Shown here: in pieces, positions 8,110 to 16,668 of the stretch
Layout of the letters: every line of letters starts with the position of its first letter
Numbering within the stretch: position 1 is the first letter of the stretch
Source: Bacteroidota bacterium
Lineage (GTDB): Bacteria > Bacteroidota > Bacteroidia > Palsa-948
Direction: 5' to 3'
DNA: 41,710 nucleotides
Assembly (NCBI GenBank): GCA_016213435.1
Contig: JACRAL010000066.1
Coordinates: 1-41,710, forward strand
Notes under the pieces: model-generated
The model's input: the letters and a program-made list of their open reading frames with translations, nothing else
Database searches by the model: none
What the model was told of the DNA's origin: nothing
Translations under genes and position numbers: made by a program

Positions 8110-9789
8110 ATGAAAAAAATTATTGCAACATGTGTTTTACTTGTAGCTGCCACACACCTTTTCTGCCAAAAAACTCCTTCCAAATCAAGCATCACTGTTA
8201 AACCAAAATTTATTTTAAACGGAAGGACTGATCCTGCTTCCACTATAATTAGAGTTAAGTCACGAATAGTCCGCATAGAAAAAGGAATAATAAAATCAGA
8301 TAAATGGGCATACACCCAACAGATTGCCAGTTCAAGCGATGGAGAATTTATTCTCGTATTGAGCGCCAATACTGATAAGCAATATAATGTCATAAATTAT
8401 TCTGTCGAATTTTATAAAAAAGGATATGCTACTAAAAAGATGCTTCTCAACACATACGTTCCCAAAGACGAATACGATCGTCATCCTTGGCCTAAATACG
8501 ATTATGACCTGGATGTTAGCTTGGTTAGTTTGACAAAGAGTTCAGATTCAACTTATGCGGGAAGAATTTCCTGGAATTCCGATAAACAAGAATTCGTTCA
8601 AACCCAGTACTTAGAAGCAGCCGCAATAAAACAATCCGCTATTGCTGCTGATACAGGATCAATAACTCTTGCCGATTCAATAGCAGACCAGAAGGATGAG
8701 CTTCCTTCTGTAAAAAGATTTTCTATATCGGGTATTTTTTATACAAACGAAGAAAACACTCCTCTTTCAAATTCAAAAGTAAGTCTTGCAGACACCAAAG
8801 GAGAGGTGATACAATCAACAAATACTGATTTTTTTGGTTCTTATACTTTCCTACATCTGACAGAAGGAAAAAACTACACCATTTCCATAGATTCTTTTCC
8901 GCCATCATTTACCGTTAAAAAAGTAATTATGACCACTCGTGATGGAAAACAAATAACAGAGAGTGAAAGCAGTACAACATTCAAGTATGAATTAATCGCT
9001 AACGATTCGAATACAATCTCACACCTTACTGTTGATGAGGGAAACTTGCTGACGGACATAAATGGAAGGATTTTTTCCGATAAAAAGAAACGTACCCCAC
9101 TTGCATACTCTAAACTAATTTTAACCAGCGGAGAAAATAAAATGCGAAAATCTATCGTAACTGACATGAATGGAAATTTTCATTTTAAAAATCTGCCTGT
9201 AAACCAAAATTACACCTTGATGTTGGATGAGAAAGACCCCTCGGTGTTTTCAAAAGAGGTTTTTTTGTCAGACATGAATGGGAACGTCCTGAAAAGGCTA
9301 AAATCACACGACAACCAATATTTTCATTTTTATTTTCTCCCCCCTGATCAAAATGGACTTAGTTCAGTTTATTACAACGACCCATGGCTGAAAGCTTCAA
9401 GTTTACAGGGAAAGAAAAAACTGGACAGTTTAATAATTATCGAAAAAATATATTACGACTTCGGCAAATGGGAAATATCTTCCGAAGCCATGCTTACTCT
9501 TAATAAACCGATAGAAATAATGAAAAAAAATCCCAACATCTCTATCGAAATAATTTCTCATACTGATTCCAGAGGAGATAAAGAATTCAACAAGAAACTA
9601 TCTGCGAAACGGGCATCCGCTGCTGTGGAGTATATTATTTCAAAAGGAATTGACAAAAACAGGATCCATGGAAACGGAATGGGGGAACAACAACTAGTAA
9701 ATCGCTGCAAAGAAGGTGTTGAATGTACAGAAGAAGAACATTCTCAAAACAGAAGAACAGAATTCAGAGTAAGATATTTATCCAAATGA
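8110..9789 (+). CDS. OmpA-family outer-membrane protein with carboxypeptidase-regulatory-like repeats
   Basis: The 559-residue exported protein has a signal peptide (MKKIIATCVLLVAATHLFCQ). Residues about 200-290 and 310-400 resemble carboxypeptidase-regulatory-like beta-sandwich repeats (FSISGIFYTNEENTPLSNSK, then DINGRIFSDKKKRTPLAYSK). The C-terminal about 120 residues form an OmpA peptidoglycan-binding domain: IYYDFGKWEISSEAMLTLNK, SHTDSRGDKEFNKKLSAKRA and NRRTEFRV, which hold the Asp and Arg that bind diaminopimelate. It is probably periplasmic or outer-membrane anchored and tied to the cell wall. The next gene overlaps it by four bases (ATGA), so the two are translationally coupled and may form a pair. 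It lacks TPR and propeller domains, unlike the PorE-like proteins further on. The exact role is unknown. Confidence 0.9.
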   Translation: MKKIIATCVLLVAATHLFCQKTPSKSSITVKPKFILNGRTDPASTIIRVKSRIVRIEKGIIKSDKWAYTQQIASSSDGEFILVLSANTDKQYNVINYSVEFYKKGYATKKMLLNTYVPKDEYDRHPWPKYDYDLDVSLVSLTKSSDSTYAGRISWNSDKQEFVQTQYLEAAAIKQSAIAADTGSITLADSIADQKDELPSVKRFSISGIFYTNEENTPLSNSKVSLADTKGEVIQSTNTDFFGSYTFLHLTEGKNYTISIDSFPPSFTVKKVIMTTRDGKQITESESSTTFKYELIANDSNTISHLTVDEGNLLTDINGRIFSDKKKRTPLAYSKLILTSGENKMRKSIVTDMNGNFHFKNLPVNQNYTLMLDEKDPSVFSKEVFLSDMNGNVLKRLKSHDNQYFHFYFLPPDQNGLSSVYYNDPWLKASSLQGKKKLDSLIIIEKIYYDFGKWEISSEAMLTLNKPIEIMKKNPNISIEIISHTDSRGDKEFNKKLSAKRASAAVEYIISKGIDKNRIHGNGMGEQQLVNRCKEGVECTEEEHSQNRRTEFRVRYLSK

Positions 9790-10478
9790 AAAAAATAACT
9801 CTATTACTTATTCTGCCCTCGCTCTTTGGAATGAGGTTATGTGCTCAGAAATTTGAGCCCACAGAAAAAGATGCCCTCATCACTGCTTCCGTCATCAATG
9901 AGAAAAATAAACCACAAGTTGGCGAGCAGGTGATTTTCGAAAGCATAAAGACAAAGAAAATTTTTTCAGGAGTTACAAAAGAGAACGGAAAATTTGATAT
10001 CCTTATTCCAAAGGGGGATAAATACAATGTAAAGTACAAAGCATTTACCAGCGATGAGAGTTATACCGTAATAGATGTTCCAAACACCAAAGGCGAACTG
10101 CTGAGCTTTGAAGTTACCATTCAATTTGAATTACCAAAGCAATACACCTTAGACAACGTTCTCTTCGATTCAGGAAAAGCAACACTTCGTCCGGAATCAT
10201 ACAAAGAACTGAATGAACTTGTTGAGTATATGCATTTCAAAAAAACTCTTGTGATCGAGATCGCAGGACATACAGATAATGTGGGAAACCCGGATGCCAA
10301 CCTGAAACTTTCGCAGGAAAGAGCAAACACTGTTCGTGATTATCTCATCAAAAAAGGAATTACAGAGAGCAGAGTGCTGGCAAAAGGATATGGCGATACA
10401 CAGCCACTCGCTTCAAACGATACCGATAAAGGGAAACAGAAGAACAGGAGAACTGAAGTAAGAGTGGTGAAGGAATAA
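9786..10478 (+). CDS. Small OmpA-family peptidoglycan-binding protein
   Basis: The 230-residue protein has a signal peptide (MKKITLLLILPSLFGMRLCAQ) and one short carboxypeptidase-regulatory-like domain (about residues 30-115). The OmpA domain (about 120-230) shows NVLFDSGKATLRPESYKEL, GHTDNVGNPDANLKLSQERA, GYGDTQPLASND and NRRTEVRV. The start was chosen at the ATG that overlaps the stop of the preceding OmpA gene. The longer frame from 9723 lacks a signal peptide at its N-terminus and runs through the upstream gene. It probably forms a two-gene unit with that gene. After the stop comes a palindromic repeat rather than a classical terminator. Confidence 0.9.
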   Translation: MKKITLLLILPSLFGMRLCAQKFEPTEKDALITASVINEKNKPQVGEQVIFESIKTKKIFSGVTKENGKFDILIPKGDKYNVKYKAFTSDESYTVIDVPNTKGELLSFEVTIQFELPKQYTLDNVLFDSGKATLRPESYKELNELVEYMHFKKTLVIEIAGHTDNVGNPDANLKLSQERANTVRDYLIKKGITESRVLAKGYGDTQPLASNDTDKGKQKNRRTEVRVVKE

Positions 10479-10479
10479 G

Positions 10480-10519
10480 CACCCCGCCTAAATCCTCCCC
10501 TTTAGGGAAGGTTGGGGGT
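10480..10519. repeat. Palindromic element at the tail-to-tail junction
   Basis: The stretch begins ACCCCGCCTAAATCC, has the core CCCTTTAGGG (10499-10508) and ends GGTTGGGGG. It lies between the convergent OmpA gene and Zn-peptidase gene. The left half matches, in the opposite orientation, the segment of tsaD near 25915-25932. It may also act as a transcription barrier. Confidence 0.6.
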
Positions 10520-10525
10520 CTCGTG

Positions 10526-11230
10526 TTAATCCCTCCTCCTTCCCAAAAACAAAGTAATAAAGTAAAGTAACTGTGCAAGTGCGGCAAGTGCGGCAACAAA
10601 ATACGTCTTGGCTGCCCAGCTAAGTGCATCTTTTGCTTTTTCGTGTTCCGCACCACGCGCAATGCCTGAACCATCCAGCCATACCAACGCACGTTTGCTT
10701 GCGTCTAATTCCACAGGAAGAGTTATTATGGAAAAAGCGGTAATCACTCCTTCGCAAATTATTATTAATACAAGCATCTGATTATACATATGATAAATAG
10801 CCCCAAAGAAAAATGCGGCAAAGAAAATAATATTCATCATCTTTGAACTGATATTAACAATGGGAACAATTGCAGAACGTAAAGAAAGCCATGAGTAAGC
10901 ATGGGCATGCTGAACAGCGTGTCCGCACTCGTGAGCAGCTACTGCGGCAGAGGCAATATTGCGCCCGCCATACACTTCATTGCTGAGATTAACCGTTTTT
11001 GTGAGCGGATTATAATGATCGGTAAGCTGACCTTCAACAGAAGTAATTTTAACATCCATTATACCATTATCGCGCAGCATTTTTTCTGCAACCTCTTTTC
11101 CACTTAGCCCAGAACTGAGGGGAGTTTGAGAGTATTCGGCAAACTTCTTTTTCAGTCGTGAACTCACGAACATACCAATGCCCATGAATACAATTGTGAT
11201 TGCCATTAAAATTGGATCGAACATCATCAT
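10526..11230 (-). CDS. Membrane zinc metallopeptidase, YugP-like
   Basis: The 234-residue integral membrane protein has an N-terminal membrane segment (about residues 5-23). The zinc-binding HECGH motif is near residue 102 in VAAHECGHAVQHAHAY. Two or three further hydrophobic segments follow (about 115-175), and another lies near the C-terminus (AALAQLLYFITLFLG). This is the layout of the putative neutral zinc metallopeptidase family (Zn_peptidase_2, Bacillus YugP). The substrate is unknown. The C-terminus ends GRRRD and its stop codon lies just beside the palindromic element at 10480-10519. The leader region upstream contains a heptamer array. Met1, Met2 or Met3 could be the start. Confidence 0.9.
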   Translation of the reverse strand: MMMFDPILMAITIVFMGIGMFVSSRLKKKFAEYSQTPLSSGLSGKEVAEKMLRDNGIMDVKITSVEGQLTDHYNPLTKTVNLSNEVYGGRNIASAAVAAHECGHAVQHAHAYSWLSLRSAIVPIVNISSKMMNIIFFAAFFFGAIYHMYNQMLVLIIICEGVITAFSIITLPVELDASKRALVWLDGSGIARGAEHEKAKDALSWAAKTYFVAALAALAQLLYFITLFLGRRRD

Positions 11231-11272
11231 AGTTTTAAGTTTAAGATTTGAAATTAAAAGTTAAAAATACAA
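11231..11272. repeat. Heptanucleotide array upstream of the Zn-peptidase gene
   Basis: Degenerate 7-base units (AGTTTTA, AGTTTAA, then GATTTGA, AATTAAA, AGTTAAA) begin directly upstream of the start codon region. They are AT-rich and more decayed than the copies inside genes. Confidence 0.55.
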
Positions 11273-11397
11273 ATATCTGCTTGTCAAAACACATACCATA
11301 CTGTTGTTAACATTTTTTAACGACAGTTTGTCATAAGGAAGGTTTGAAGCCATGAAGAAAACAAAGCATATGTAAAACTTAAAATCAATATACCTTA

Positions 11398-11405
11398 TAC
11401 CTTTG
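11398..11405 (+). promoter_or_regulatory. -7 box adjacent to the Dph6-like gene start
   Basis: TACCTTTG, a perfect TAnnTTTG match, ends five bases before the ATG at 11411. The transcript would have almost no leader. Confidence 0.6.
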
Positions 11406-11410
11406 TCTAT

Positions 11411-12121
11411 ATGATGCCTGCTGTTTTCTGCTGGAGCGGAGGAAAAGATTCCGCACTTTGCCTTTATAAAATTCTTCAACAAAAAGAATATGAGGTAAGA
11501 TATCTTCTTACTACTGTTAACAAACAGTTCAGAAGAGTTTCGATGCACGGAGTGAGGGAAGAACTTTTGGATGAACAGGCAAAACAAATTGGCATTCCGC
11601 TTGTAAAAATTTATGTTAACGAGGGAACAAACGCTGAGTATGAAAAAAAGATGGAGGAAACATTGCTGCGTTTTAAGTCAGAAGGCATCCATCATGTCAT
11701 CTTCGGAGATATTTTTCTGGAAGACCTGCGTAAGTACCGCGAAGACAACCTGGCAAAGGTTGGAATGAAAGCAGTATTTCCTTTATGGAAACAAGATACG
11801 CGCAAGCTGCTTGAAGAATTTCTCGCTTTGAAATTCAAAACAGTTATTTGCTGCACGAACGATGCTTACCTTGGAGAAGAATGGGCGGGAAGAATCATTG
11901 ATAATGAATTTCTTTCTTCACTTCCTGCCAATGCAGATGCCTGCGGAGAGAATGGCGAGTACCACACCTTTTGTTTTAATGGTCCCTTGTTTAAAAACCC
12001 TATCAACATTAGCGCAGGAGAAAAGATATACAAGCCGCTTGTGATAAAAACAACCGATGATTGTAGTTTGTCCGCATCAGCAACAAAGGGCTTTTGGTTT
12101 TGTGAGCTAGTGACTGCCTGA
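11411..12121 (+). CDS. Dph6-like ATP pyrophosphatase (diphthine-ammonia ligase family)
   Basis: The 236-residue cytoplasmic protein belongs to the MJ0570/Dph6 branch of adenine nucleotide alpha hydrolases. The ATP-binding PP-loop SGGKDS is at residues 9-14, LTTVNKQFRRVSMHGV follows near 35, and the signature GENGEYHTF is near 180. In eukaryotes and archaea the family amidates diphthine on elongation factor 2. Bacteria lack diphthamide, so this homologue must do something else, perhaps another ATP-dependent amidation; that is inference. It stands alone between the Zn-peptidase and C69 genes and seems to have a leaderless promoter. ATGs at 11411 and 11414 are both possible starts. Confidence 0.88.
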   Translation: MMPAVFCWSGGKDSALCLYKILQQKEYEVRYLLTTVNKQFRRVSMHGVREELLDEQAKQIGIPLVKIYVNEGTNAEYEKKMEETLLRFKSEGIHHVIFGDIFLEDLRKYREDNLAKVGMKAVFPLWKQDTRKLLEEFLALKFKTVICCTNDAYLGEEWAGRIIDNEFLSSLPANADACGENGEYHTFCFNGPLFKNPINISAGEKIYKPLVIKTTDDCSLSASATKGFWFCELVTA

Positions 12122-12171
12122 TTCCTTTGCTACTAATATGAATTATTAAGGGAGCTTACATTCTCCCCAAA

Positions 12172-12220
12172 AGAATTCCTACGGAAAGAAATCTACAATG
12201 GACTCTGCGCATAACTCATC
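12172..12220 (+). repeat. Dispersed repeat R, copy 2
   Basis: This matches the minus strand of 195-255, with an exact 14-base block CTCTGCGCATAACT at 12203-12216. It lies in the 137-base gap between two convergent genes. Just before it is a small stem, GGGAG/CTCCC (12150-12154 with 12063+100, i.e. 12163-12167), with no T-run. Confidence 0.7.
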
Positions 12221-12258
12221 TAAGTCCTCCGATGTTCATCAGAGAGTGATCTGCTCGA

Positions 12259-13701
12259 TTACTTATAATCCTTAATTTTCCGTTTTGAATTATCTAAAAT
12301 CAGGTTTGCATATTTAGAGAAATAATCTGTTACCATTTGCCTGCCTTTGCCATTATCTGCATTGTAATTTTTCAACACATCTTGCTCAAATGCTTTTTGA
12401 TTGTTAATTAATTCGGATTGTATATTATTCCTATCCTTTTCAATATTACTTATTAATAATGCATAATTATGATCAGTTTTTTCTGCAAACTCATAAAATA
12501 CCAAGGAAGATTGATTTGGAAACAATTTCTTAAAATCCTGCTCCTTATTGAAATGGTCTGCTGCCGCCTTGTCGCCACTTTCTTTTTCGAAGGTCGATGG
12601 GAGTCCAGTGGTTCCAAAATATAAGGGAATAAACGGCTGCACACAAGGTCTTCGGGGAGAAAACCATAATATATTTCCTATATCACTTGGCAGCCAGTTT
12701 CGTAATTGTGCGATACAGCTATACTGATTATACTCAGAACAAACTCTCATAATATTATTTTTATGAGGATTGCCATTATGGCGAATTGATTTTGTTTCAT
12801 ATTTTGTTCCTTCATAGTGGTTCTTCAATATGTAAATCAAATCCTGCAAGGCAACCTTGCTTTTAGGTTTGAAAGAAAAAGGAAAGTCTGATTTGAAATC
12901 ATATTGTTGATTTGAAAAATAATTTAAGGCAACCCATTTTCTGGAAATATTCCATACTGCACTTAGGCGCTTCGGATCTCCATATACGGTTCTAAAATTA
13001 AAGCTCTGAGACTGTTTCTGGTCATACCAGCCTGATTGCATGGCGTAATTAATTAAATCTGAAGAACCCAAATAGTTTGTGGTATCCGAAAGGGTTACCT
13101 CTTTAATTATATAATAGTTGGGTATGATTGCAATTTCATCATCAGGCAATCTTTTCGCAATCCAATGTTTTCCATTAACAATTTCAAGCAACCATGCCTC
13201 ATTGGGATCCGCAATACTGTATGAACGCCCAGAAGATGCGTAGCCGTATTCTTCAATTAATTTTCCCGCAATTTTTACTGCTTCTCTTGCCGACCTAGCC
13301 TCTATTGCCAACGTTTTTCTCAGGTAATAACCAAGGGTGCCATAGCCATTCTTTTCTTTTGATTGCATTCCATTTGAGCATATAGTTACTCCAAATTCAT
13401 TCATGAATTCATCTGCAAAATCCTGAGCTTGCACTTCAATCCACAAATAACTGTTTTGAATATTGCTCTTAATAAACGAGGAATCGCTGATCCTGATCTT
13501 ACTACCAGAAGATCCTCTTGGGACTTTATGCAAATCCACTATTAATTCTCCGGCATCATCTTCATTATGAGCTAAAAAAACAGAACCATCGGTGCTGGCA
13601 TTTTTACCAACAAGTATTGTAAAACAATTTGCTTCTTGTATCTGACAATTAGAAAAATAAAAAGAAAATAAATAGGATATTACTAAAGCTATTCTTTTCA
13701 T
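12259..13701 (-). CDS. C69-family dipeptidase
   Basis: The 480-residue exported peptidase is of the PepD (U34/C69) family of N-terminal nucleophile hydrolases. After a hydrophobic leader (residues 1-19), Cys26 in NCFTILVGKNAS is the expected catalytic nucleophile, exposed by removal of the preceding residues. The following HNEDDAGELIVDLHKVPRG is characteristic. YGYASSGRSYSIADPNEAWLLE near 170-195 and the C-terminal region complete a full-length protein. It probably cleaves dipeptides in the periplasm. It lies 63 bases downstream of the OprB-like gene on the same strand, so co-transcription is possible. It converges with the Dph6-like gene across repeat R copy 2. Confidence 0.9.
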   Translation of the reverse strand: MKRIALVISYLFSFYFSNCQIQEANCFTILVGKNASTDGSVFLAHNEDDAGELIVDLHKVPRGSSGSKIRISDSSFIKSNIQNSYLWIEVQAQDFADEFMNEFGVTICSNGMQSKEKNGYGTLGYYLRKTLAIEARSAREAVKIAGKLIEEYGYASSGRSYSIADPNEAWLLEIVNGKHWIAKRLPDDEIAIIPNYYIIKEVTLSDTTNYLGSSDLINYAMQSGWYDQKQSQSFNFRTVYGDPKRLSAVWNISRKWVALNYFSNQQYDFKSDFPFSFKPKSKVALQDLIYILKNHYEGTKYETKSIRHNGNPHKNNIMRVCSEYNQYSCIAQLRNWLPSDIGNILWFSPRRPCVQPFIPLYFGTTGLPSTFEKESGDKAAADHFNKEQDFKKLFPNQSSLVFYEFAEKTDHNYALLISNIEKDRNNIQSELINNQKAFEQDVLKNYNADNGKGRQMVTDYFSKYANLILDNSKRKIKDYK

Positions 13702-13764
13702 ATCAAAATGGTTTTAGGAGATTGCTTATATTCTTTTACCTTAAAATAAAAAAATCACTTTTGA

Positions 13765-15081
13765 TTAAATCTCTGCATGCACTCTCACCGAGAAAATATT
13801 TACCGGACCTCTGTCTTTGTTGTAGCCGGGATTATTTACAAATTGATATGCGACAGTAAACGCAACGTTATTTTTTAGCAGTCTAAAGGAATAATAAACT
13901 TCTTCAAGAAATTCTGTTCCGTAATTCAGGTTCCCATCGCCAAGAATGAAACCTTTCCCCCCTGCTTGTAAATAATCTCTGTGTGCGCGAGAAAGTCCTG
14001 AATAAACCCAAGCCAAGCCAAATGCATCATTTTTTCTCTTCCATTTTGCTCCTTTCAAAATACATCCTGCTGAAAATGTTTGGTCTATTTCAGTGAACAC
14101 CCATGTTTCGTTATTGCCGTCATTCCACCCTGCGCGAATAAAACCGCCAATTACTTTGTTGGGAGATTCTGCTTCCATATTGAATGCGAACCCGTATTTG
14201 CTTCTGCCGTATTGCCTTGTTTGAATAATGCCCGGTGCAATTGTGTCGGCTGCAAGCGCAATGCTTTGTTTGTAGCTTCCCATATTAGCTGTGTTGTAAA
14301 ATGCCAAAAACCGCAAGATCACTTTTCCTTTTTCCAAATGGGGTTTCAAGCTGTATTCAATGGATTGTCCGCTTGCCTGGGCAATGTTCCAATTCATATC
14401 GCTGCTGTTCGCGCTTTTCGGAAGAAGAGAAGTATGATAACGCAGTTCGTATTGCGGAGTAACGTATTCAAGTATGGCGCTGGGCGTATATCCTTTCACG
14501 TTGGCAGGATAATCCCATGCTCCGTTCGACATTAATCCCCAGCTGAGAAACTGCGAGCGTGGGTCGTGGCTGAAAGAATTAGCGTCAAAATAATCAGCAA
14601 GACTTACTTTGCCAACAGTAAGCGCTAAGAAATGTGTTGAGCGCATTCCTCCAAGCTGGTTCTGGTCTGCATCCATATATTCTTTCTCGCTTCCGAATGA
14701 AAATTGCTGTCTGAAGAAAATCCGTGCAAGAGAAATGGCAGGTTTTGGATCGCCCACGCGATAAGTTTCTCCGTTGGTGGATGCCCCTACTCCCAGCGCA
14801 CCGCTCAATCCGGATCCTCCGGCAATTTCAGGATTCAAATAGGCACTGGCTCCTTGCCACAAACGTGCGCCTAAAAAGAGCGTTGAGGTGATGGATGTTT
14901 GAGTCTCTTCCTGAGAAATTAAACTGTTGATGCCCGAATACTTTGCATGGAAGTAAGGCTTATGCTGCGTGATAACAGTGGTCTGCATGTGAACAGAGAA
15001 CCGTTCATCCTTTGCAGAATCTGATTGTCCGAATAAGACAGATGAGACGAGAAGAATAATAGGGGTAAGGATTCTTTTCAT
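13765..15081 (-). CDS. Carbohydrate-selective porin, OprB-like
   Basis: The 438-residue outer-membrane beta-barrel protein has a signal peptide (MKRILTPIILLVSSVLFGQ). The start at 15081 is preferred because it begins directly at this signal, whereas the longer frame adds 13 hydrophilic residues. The barrel shows alternating aromatic strands, for example LALTVGKVSLADYFDANSFS near 160, and RSQFLSWGLMSNGAWDYPAN near 185, and a C-terminal strand (NIFSVRVHAEI). The SHDPRSQF and WDYPAN region is characteristic of the OprB family. It should allow passive uptake of sugars or similar solutes; specificity cannot be read. A -7 box lies at 15155-15162, and the C69 gene follows downstream. Confidence 0.88.
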   Translation of the reverse strand: MKRILTPIILLVSSVLFGQSDSAKDERFSVHMQTTVITQHKPYFHAKYSGINSLISQEETQTSITSTLFLGARLWQGASAYLNPEIAGGSGLSGALGVGASTNGETYRVGDPKPAISLARIFFRQQFSFGSEKEYMDADQNQLGGMRSTHFLALTVGKVSLADYFDANSFSHDPRSQFLSWGLMSNGAWDYPANVKGYTPSAILEYVTPQYELRYHTSLLPKSANSSDMNWNIAQASGQSIEYSLKPHLEKGKVILRFLAFYNTANMGSYKQSIALAADTIAPGIIQTRQYGRSKYGFAFNMEAESPNKVIGGFIRAGWNDGNNETWVFTEIDQTFSAGCILKGAKWKRKNDAFGLAWVYSGLSRAHRDYLQAGGKGFILGDGNLNYGTEFLEEVYYSFRLLKNNVAFTVAYQFVNNPGYNKDRGPVNIFSVRVHAEI

Positions 15082-15154
15082 AAGAGATAGGGGGAAATTA
15101 TTTAACGCATCAATAAGCAATTAAGCAGATAGTATTATATGATTTCTATCATGA

Positions 15155-15162
15155 CAAAAGTA
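15155..15162 (-). promoter_or_regulatory. -7 box of the OprB-like gene
   Basis: The minus strand reads TACTTTTG, a perfect TAnnTTTG match, about 73 bases upstream of the ATG at 15081. It supports the shorter start. Confidence 0.5.
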
Positions 15163-15208
15163 TATTAAAATCTATCATCGGGAATTAATTATGTCTCGGA
15201 TAAATTTA

Positions 15209-15216
15209 TACTTTCG
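15209..15216 (+). promoter_or_regulatory. Possible mdh -7 box
   Basis: TACTTTCG differs from TAnnTTTG at one base and lies 39 bases before the mdh start. It is a weak call. Confidence 0.35.
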
Positions 15217-15255
15217 TTTCACACTTTTGAAACAATAACCAAAAAAATATTCCAT

Positions 15256-16194
15256 ATGAAAGTAACAGTTGTAGGCGCAGGAAACGTAGGTGCAACTTGC
15301 GCTGATGTTATCGCACAAAGAGATTATGCCAACGAAGTTTGGCTTTTAGACATCAAGCCGAATTTTGCCGAAGGCAAAGCTCTCGACATCTGGCAAGCTG
15401 CTCCCATTCATCTCTATGATTCAAGAGTGAAAGGAAGCACAAACGATTATACAAAAACCGCAAACTCGGATATTGTGGTAATCACTTCGGGACTGCCGCG
15501 CAAACCCGGCATGAGCCGCGATGATCTTATTTCTACCAATGCAGGGATTGTAAAAGGTGTTACTGAAAACATCATCAAACATTCCCCAAATGCCATCATC
15601 ATCATTGTTTCCAATCCGCTGGATGTGATGACCTATTGCGCCTACCTCACTGCAAAAAAACCTTCTTCAAAAGTTTTCGGAATGGCGGGCATACTTGATA
15701 CCGCACGTTACCGCGCTTTCCTTGCTGAAGAATTAAATTGCTCACCAAAAGATATTCAGGCGGTGCTGATGGGCGGACATGGAGACACAATGGTTCCGCT
15801 TCCTCGTTATACCACTGTTGCCGGAATTCCAGTTACTGAACTTATCGCGAAAGATAAATTGGATGCAATTATTGACCGCACTAAAAAAGGCGGAGGAGAG
15901 ATTGTAAATCTACTTGGAACTTCGGCATGGTATGCTCCGGGTGCTGCTGCTGCTCAAATGGTGGAAGCCATTGCGCTTGATCAGAAAAGAATATTCCCTG
16001 TCTGCGCATTGCTGAACGGTGAATATGGAATGAAAGATATTTACCTTGGAGTGCCTGTAAAACTTGGCAAGAACGGAATTGAACAGATCATCGAACTTAA
16101 ACTGAATGCCGAGGAGAAAAAATCTCTGGATGCTTCGGCAAAAGCGGTGAAGGAAGTGATGAGTGTGCTGGATAAGATGCAGGTGGTGGCGTAA
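15256..16194 (+). CDS. mdh: Malate dehydrogenase (NAD-dependent, LDH-like type)
   Basis: The enzyme interconverts malate and oxaloacetate in the citric acid cycle. The 312-residue protein is full length for the LDH-like group. The NAD-binding GAGNVG is at residues 7-12. The substrate-binding loop is PRKPGMSRDD near 80-90, SNPLDVMTY near 118 follows, and the catalytic His lies in GGHGDTMVP near 175. Arg in the active-site loop and the PRK sequence fit malate rather than lactate specificity. It is a single-gene unit with an intrinsic terminator directly after it. The frame continues open past the stop into the retropepsin-like ORF, which is probably coincidence or hints at a lost start codon in that ORF. 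Confidence 0.97.
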   Translation: MKVTVVGAGNVGATCADVIAQRDYANEVWLLDIKPNFAEGKALDIWQAAPIHLYDSRVKGSTNDYTKTANSDIVVITSGLPRKPGMSRDDLISTNAGIVKGVTENIIKHSPNAIIIIVSNPLDVMTYCAYLTAKKPSSKVFGMAGILDTARYRAFLAEELNCSPKDIQAVLMGGHGDTMVPLPRYTTVAGIPVTELIAKDKLDAIIDRTKKGGGEIVNLLGTSAWYAPGAAAAQMVEAIALDQKRIFPVCALLNGEYGMKDIYLGVPVKLGKNGIEQIIELKLNAEEKKSLDASAKAVKEVMSVLDKMQVVA

Positions 16195-16206
16195 TCATAC
16201 CAATTT

Positions 16207-16240
16207 AAAATCCCCTTCCGAAAACGGGGAGGGGATTTTT
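16207..16240 (+). terminator. mdh intrinsic terminator
   Basis: A GC-rich stem (16207-16220 with 16225-16239, one extra base in the right arm, AAAA loop) is followed by TTTTT, starting 13 bases after the mdh stop. Confidence 0.85.
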
Positions 16241-16338
16241 ATTTTCCAATAACAATAAAAATTCCGATAAAGATTCTAAAACTTGATGACGGCTTCCATC
16301 TTCTTATAAATATTCGCATTAACGGAAAGCCGGCAAGG

Positions 16339-16668
16339 ATGCTAATTGATACTGGTGCTTCGAAAACAGTATTTGACAAGAAACGGATCAGTAACTTTTT
16401 AAAAGAAGAAAAGTTTGAAACGCACGATAAGCTATCTACCGGGCTTGAAACAAGCAATATGAAAAGTCATCTTGTTGTGATCAAGAAAATATCTATCGGA
16501 ACACTTGAGATCAAAAACTATAAGTCTGTTGTGATTGATATTTCTCATATGAATGCAGCTTACTCTCACATGAAACAGAAGCCAATAGAGGGTGTTCTTG
16601 GATCTGATATTCTTAAACAACACAAAGCAGTAGTGGATTACGGAAAGAAGACTTTGAGATTGCATTAA
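16339..16668 (+). CDS. Retropepsin-like aspartic protease, start codon uncertain
   Basis: The product contains the retropepsin-like catalytic motif DTGASKTVFD, with the DTG at residues 4-6 from the first ATG, and the second conserved segment IEGVLGSDILKQHKAVVDY near the C-terminus. It is a single-domain soluble protein, probably active as a dimer. The only ATG leaves almost nothing before DTG, although the fold needs about 25 residues there. The same frame is open upstream from 16195 and encodes plausible sequence (KILKLDDGFHLLINIRING, about 16267-16323). The true start may therefore be a rare ATA or ATT codon near 16249-16261, or the start codon has been lost. It follows the mdh terminator and has no recognisable promoter. 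Confidence 0.7.
   Translation: MLIDTGASKTVFDKKRISNFLKEEKFETHDKLSTGLETSNMKSHLVVIKKISIGTLEIKNYKSVVIDISHMNAAYSHMKQKPIEGVLGSDILKQHKAVVDYGKKTLRLH

Noticed and set aside
9723-9785. Longer start for the second OmpA gene
   Set aside because: It overlaps the upstream gene by 67 bases and would place 21 basic residues before a clear signal peptide. The ATGA overlap at 9786 is a better start.
10360-10692. 110-codon minus-strand frame with PPTFPKGEDLGGV
   Set aside because: It overlaps the OmpA and Zn-peptidase genes and simply translates the palindromic element between them.
14080-14535. 151-codon plus-strand frame
   Set aside because: It is antisense to the OprB-like porin, which has a signal peptide and beta-barrel pattern.
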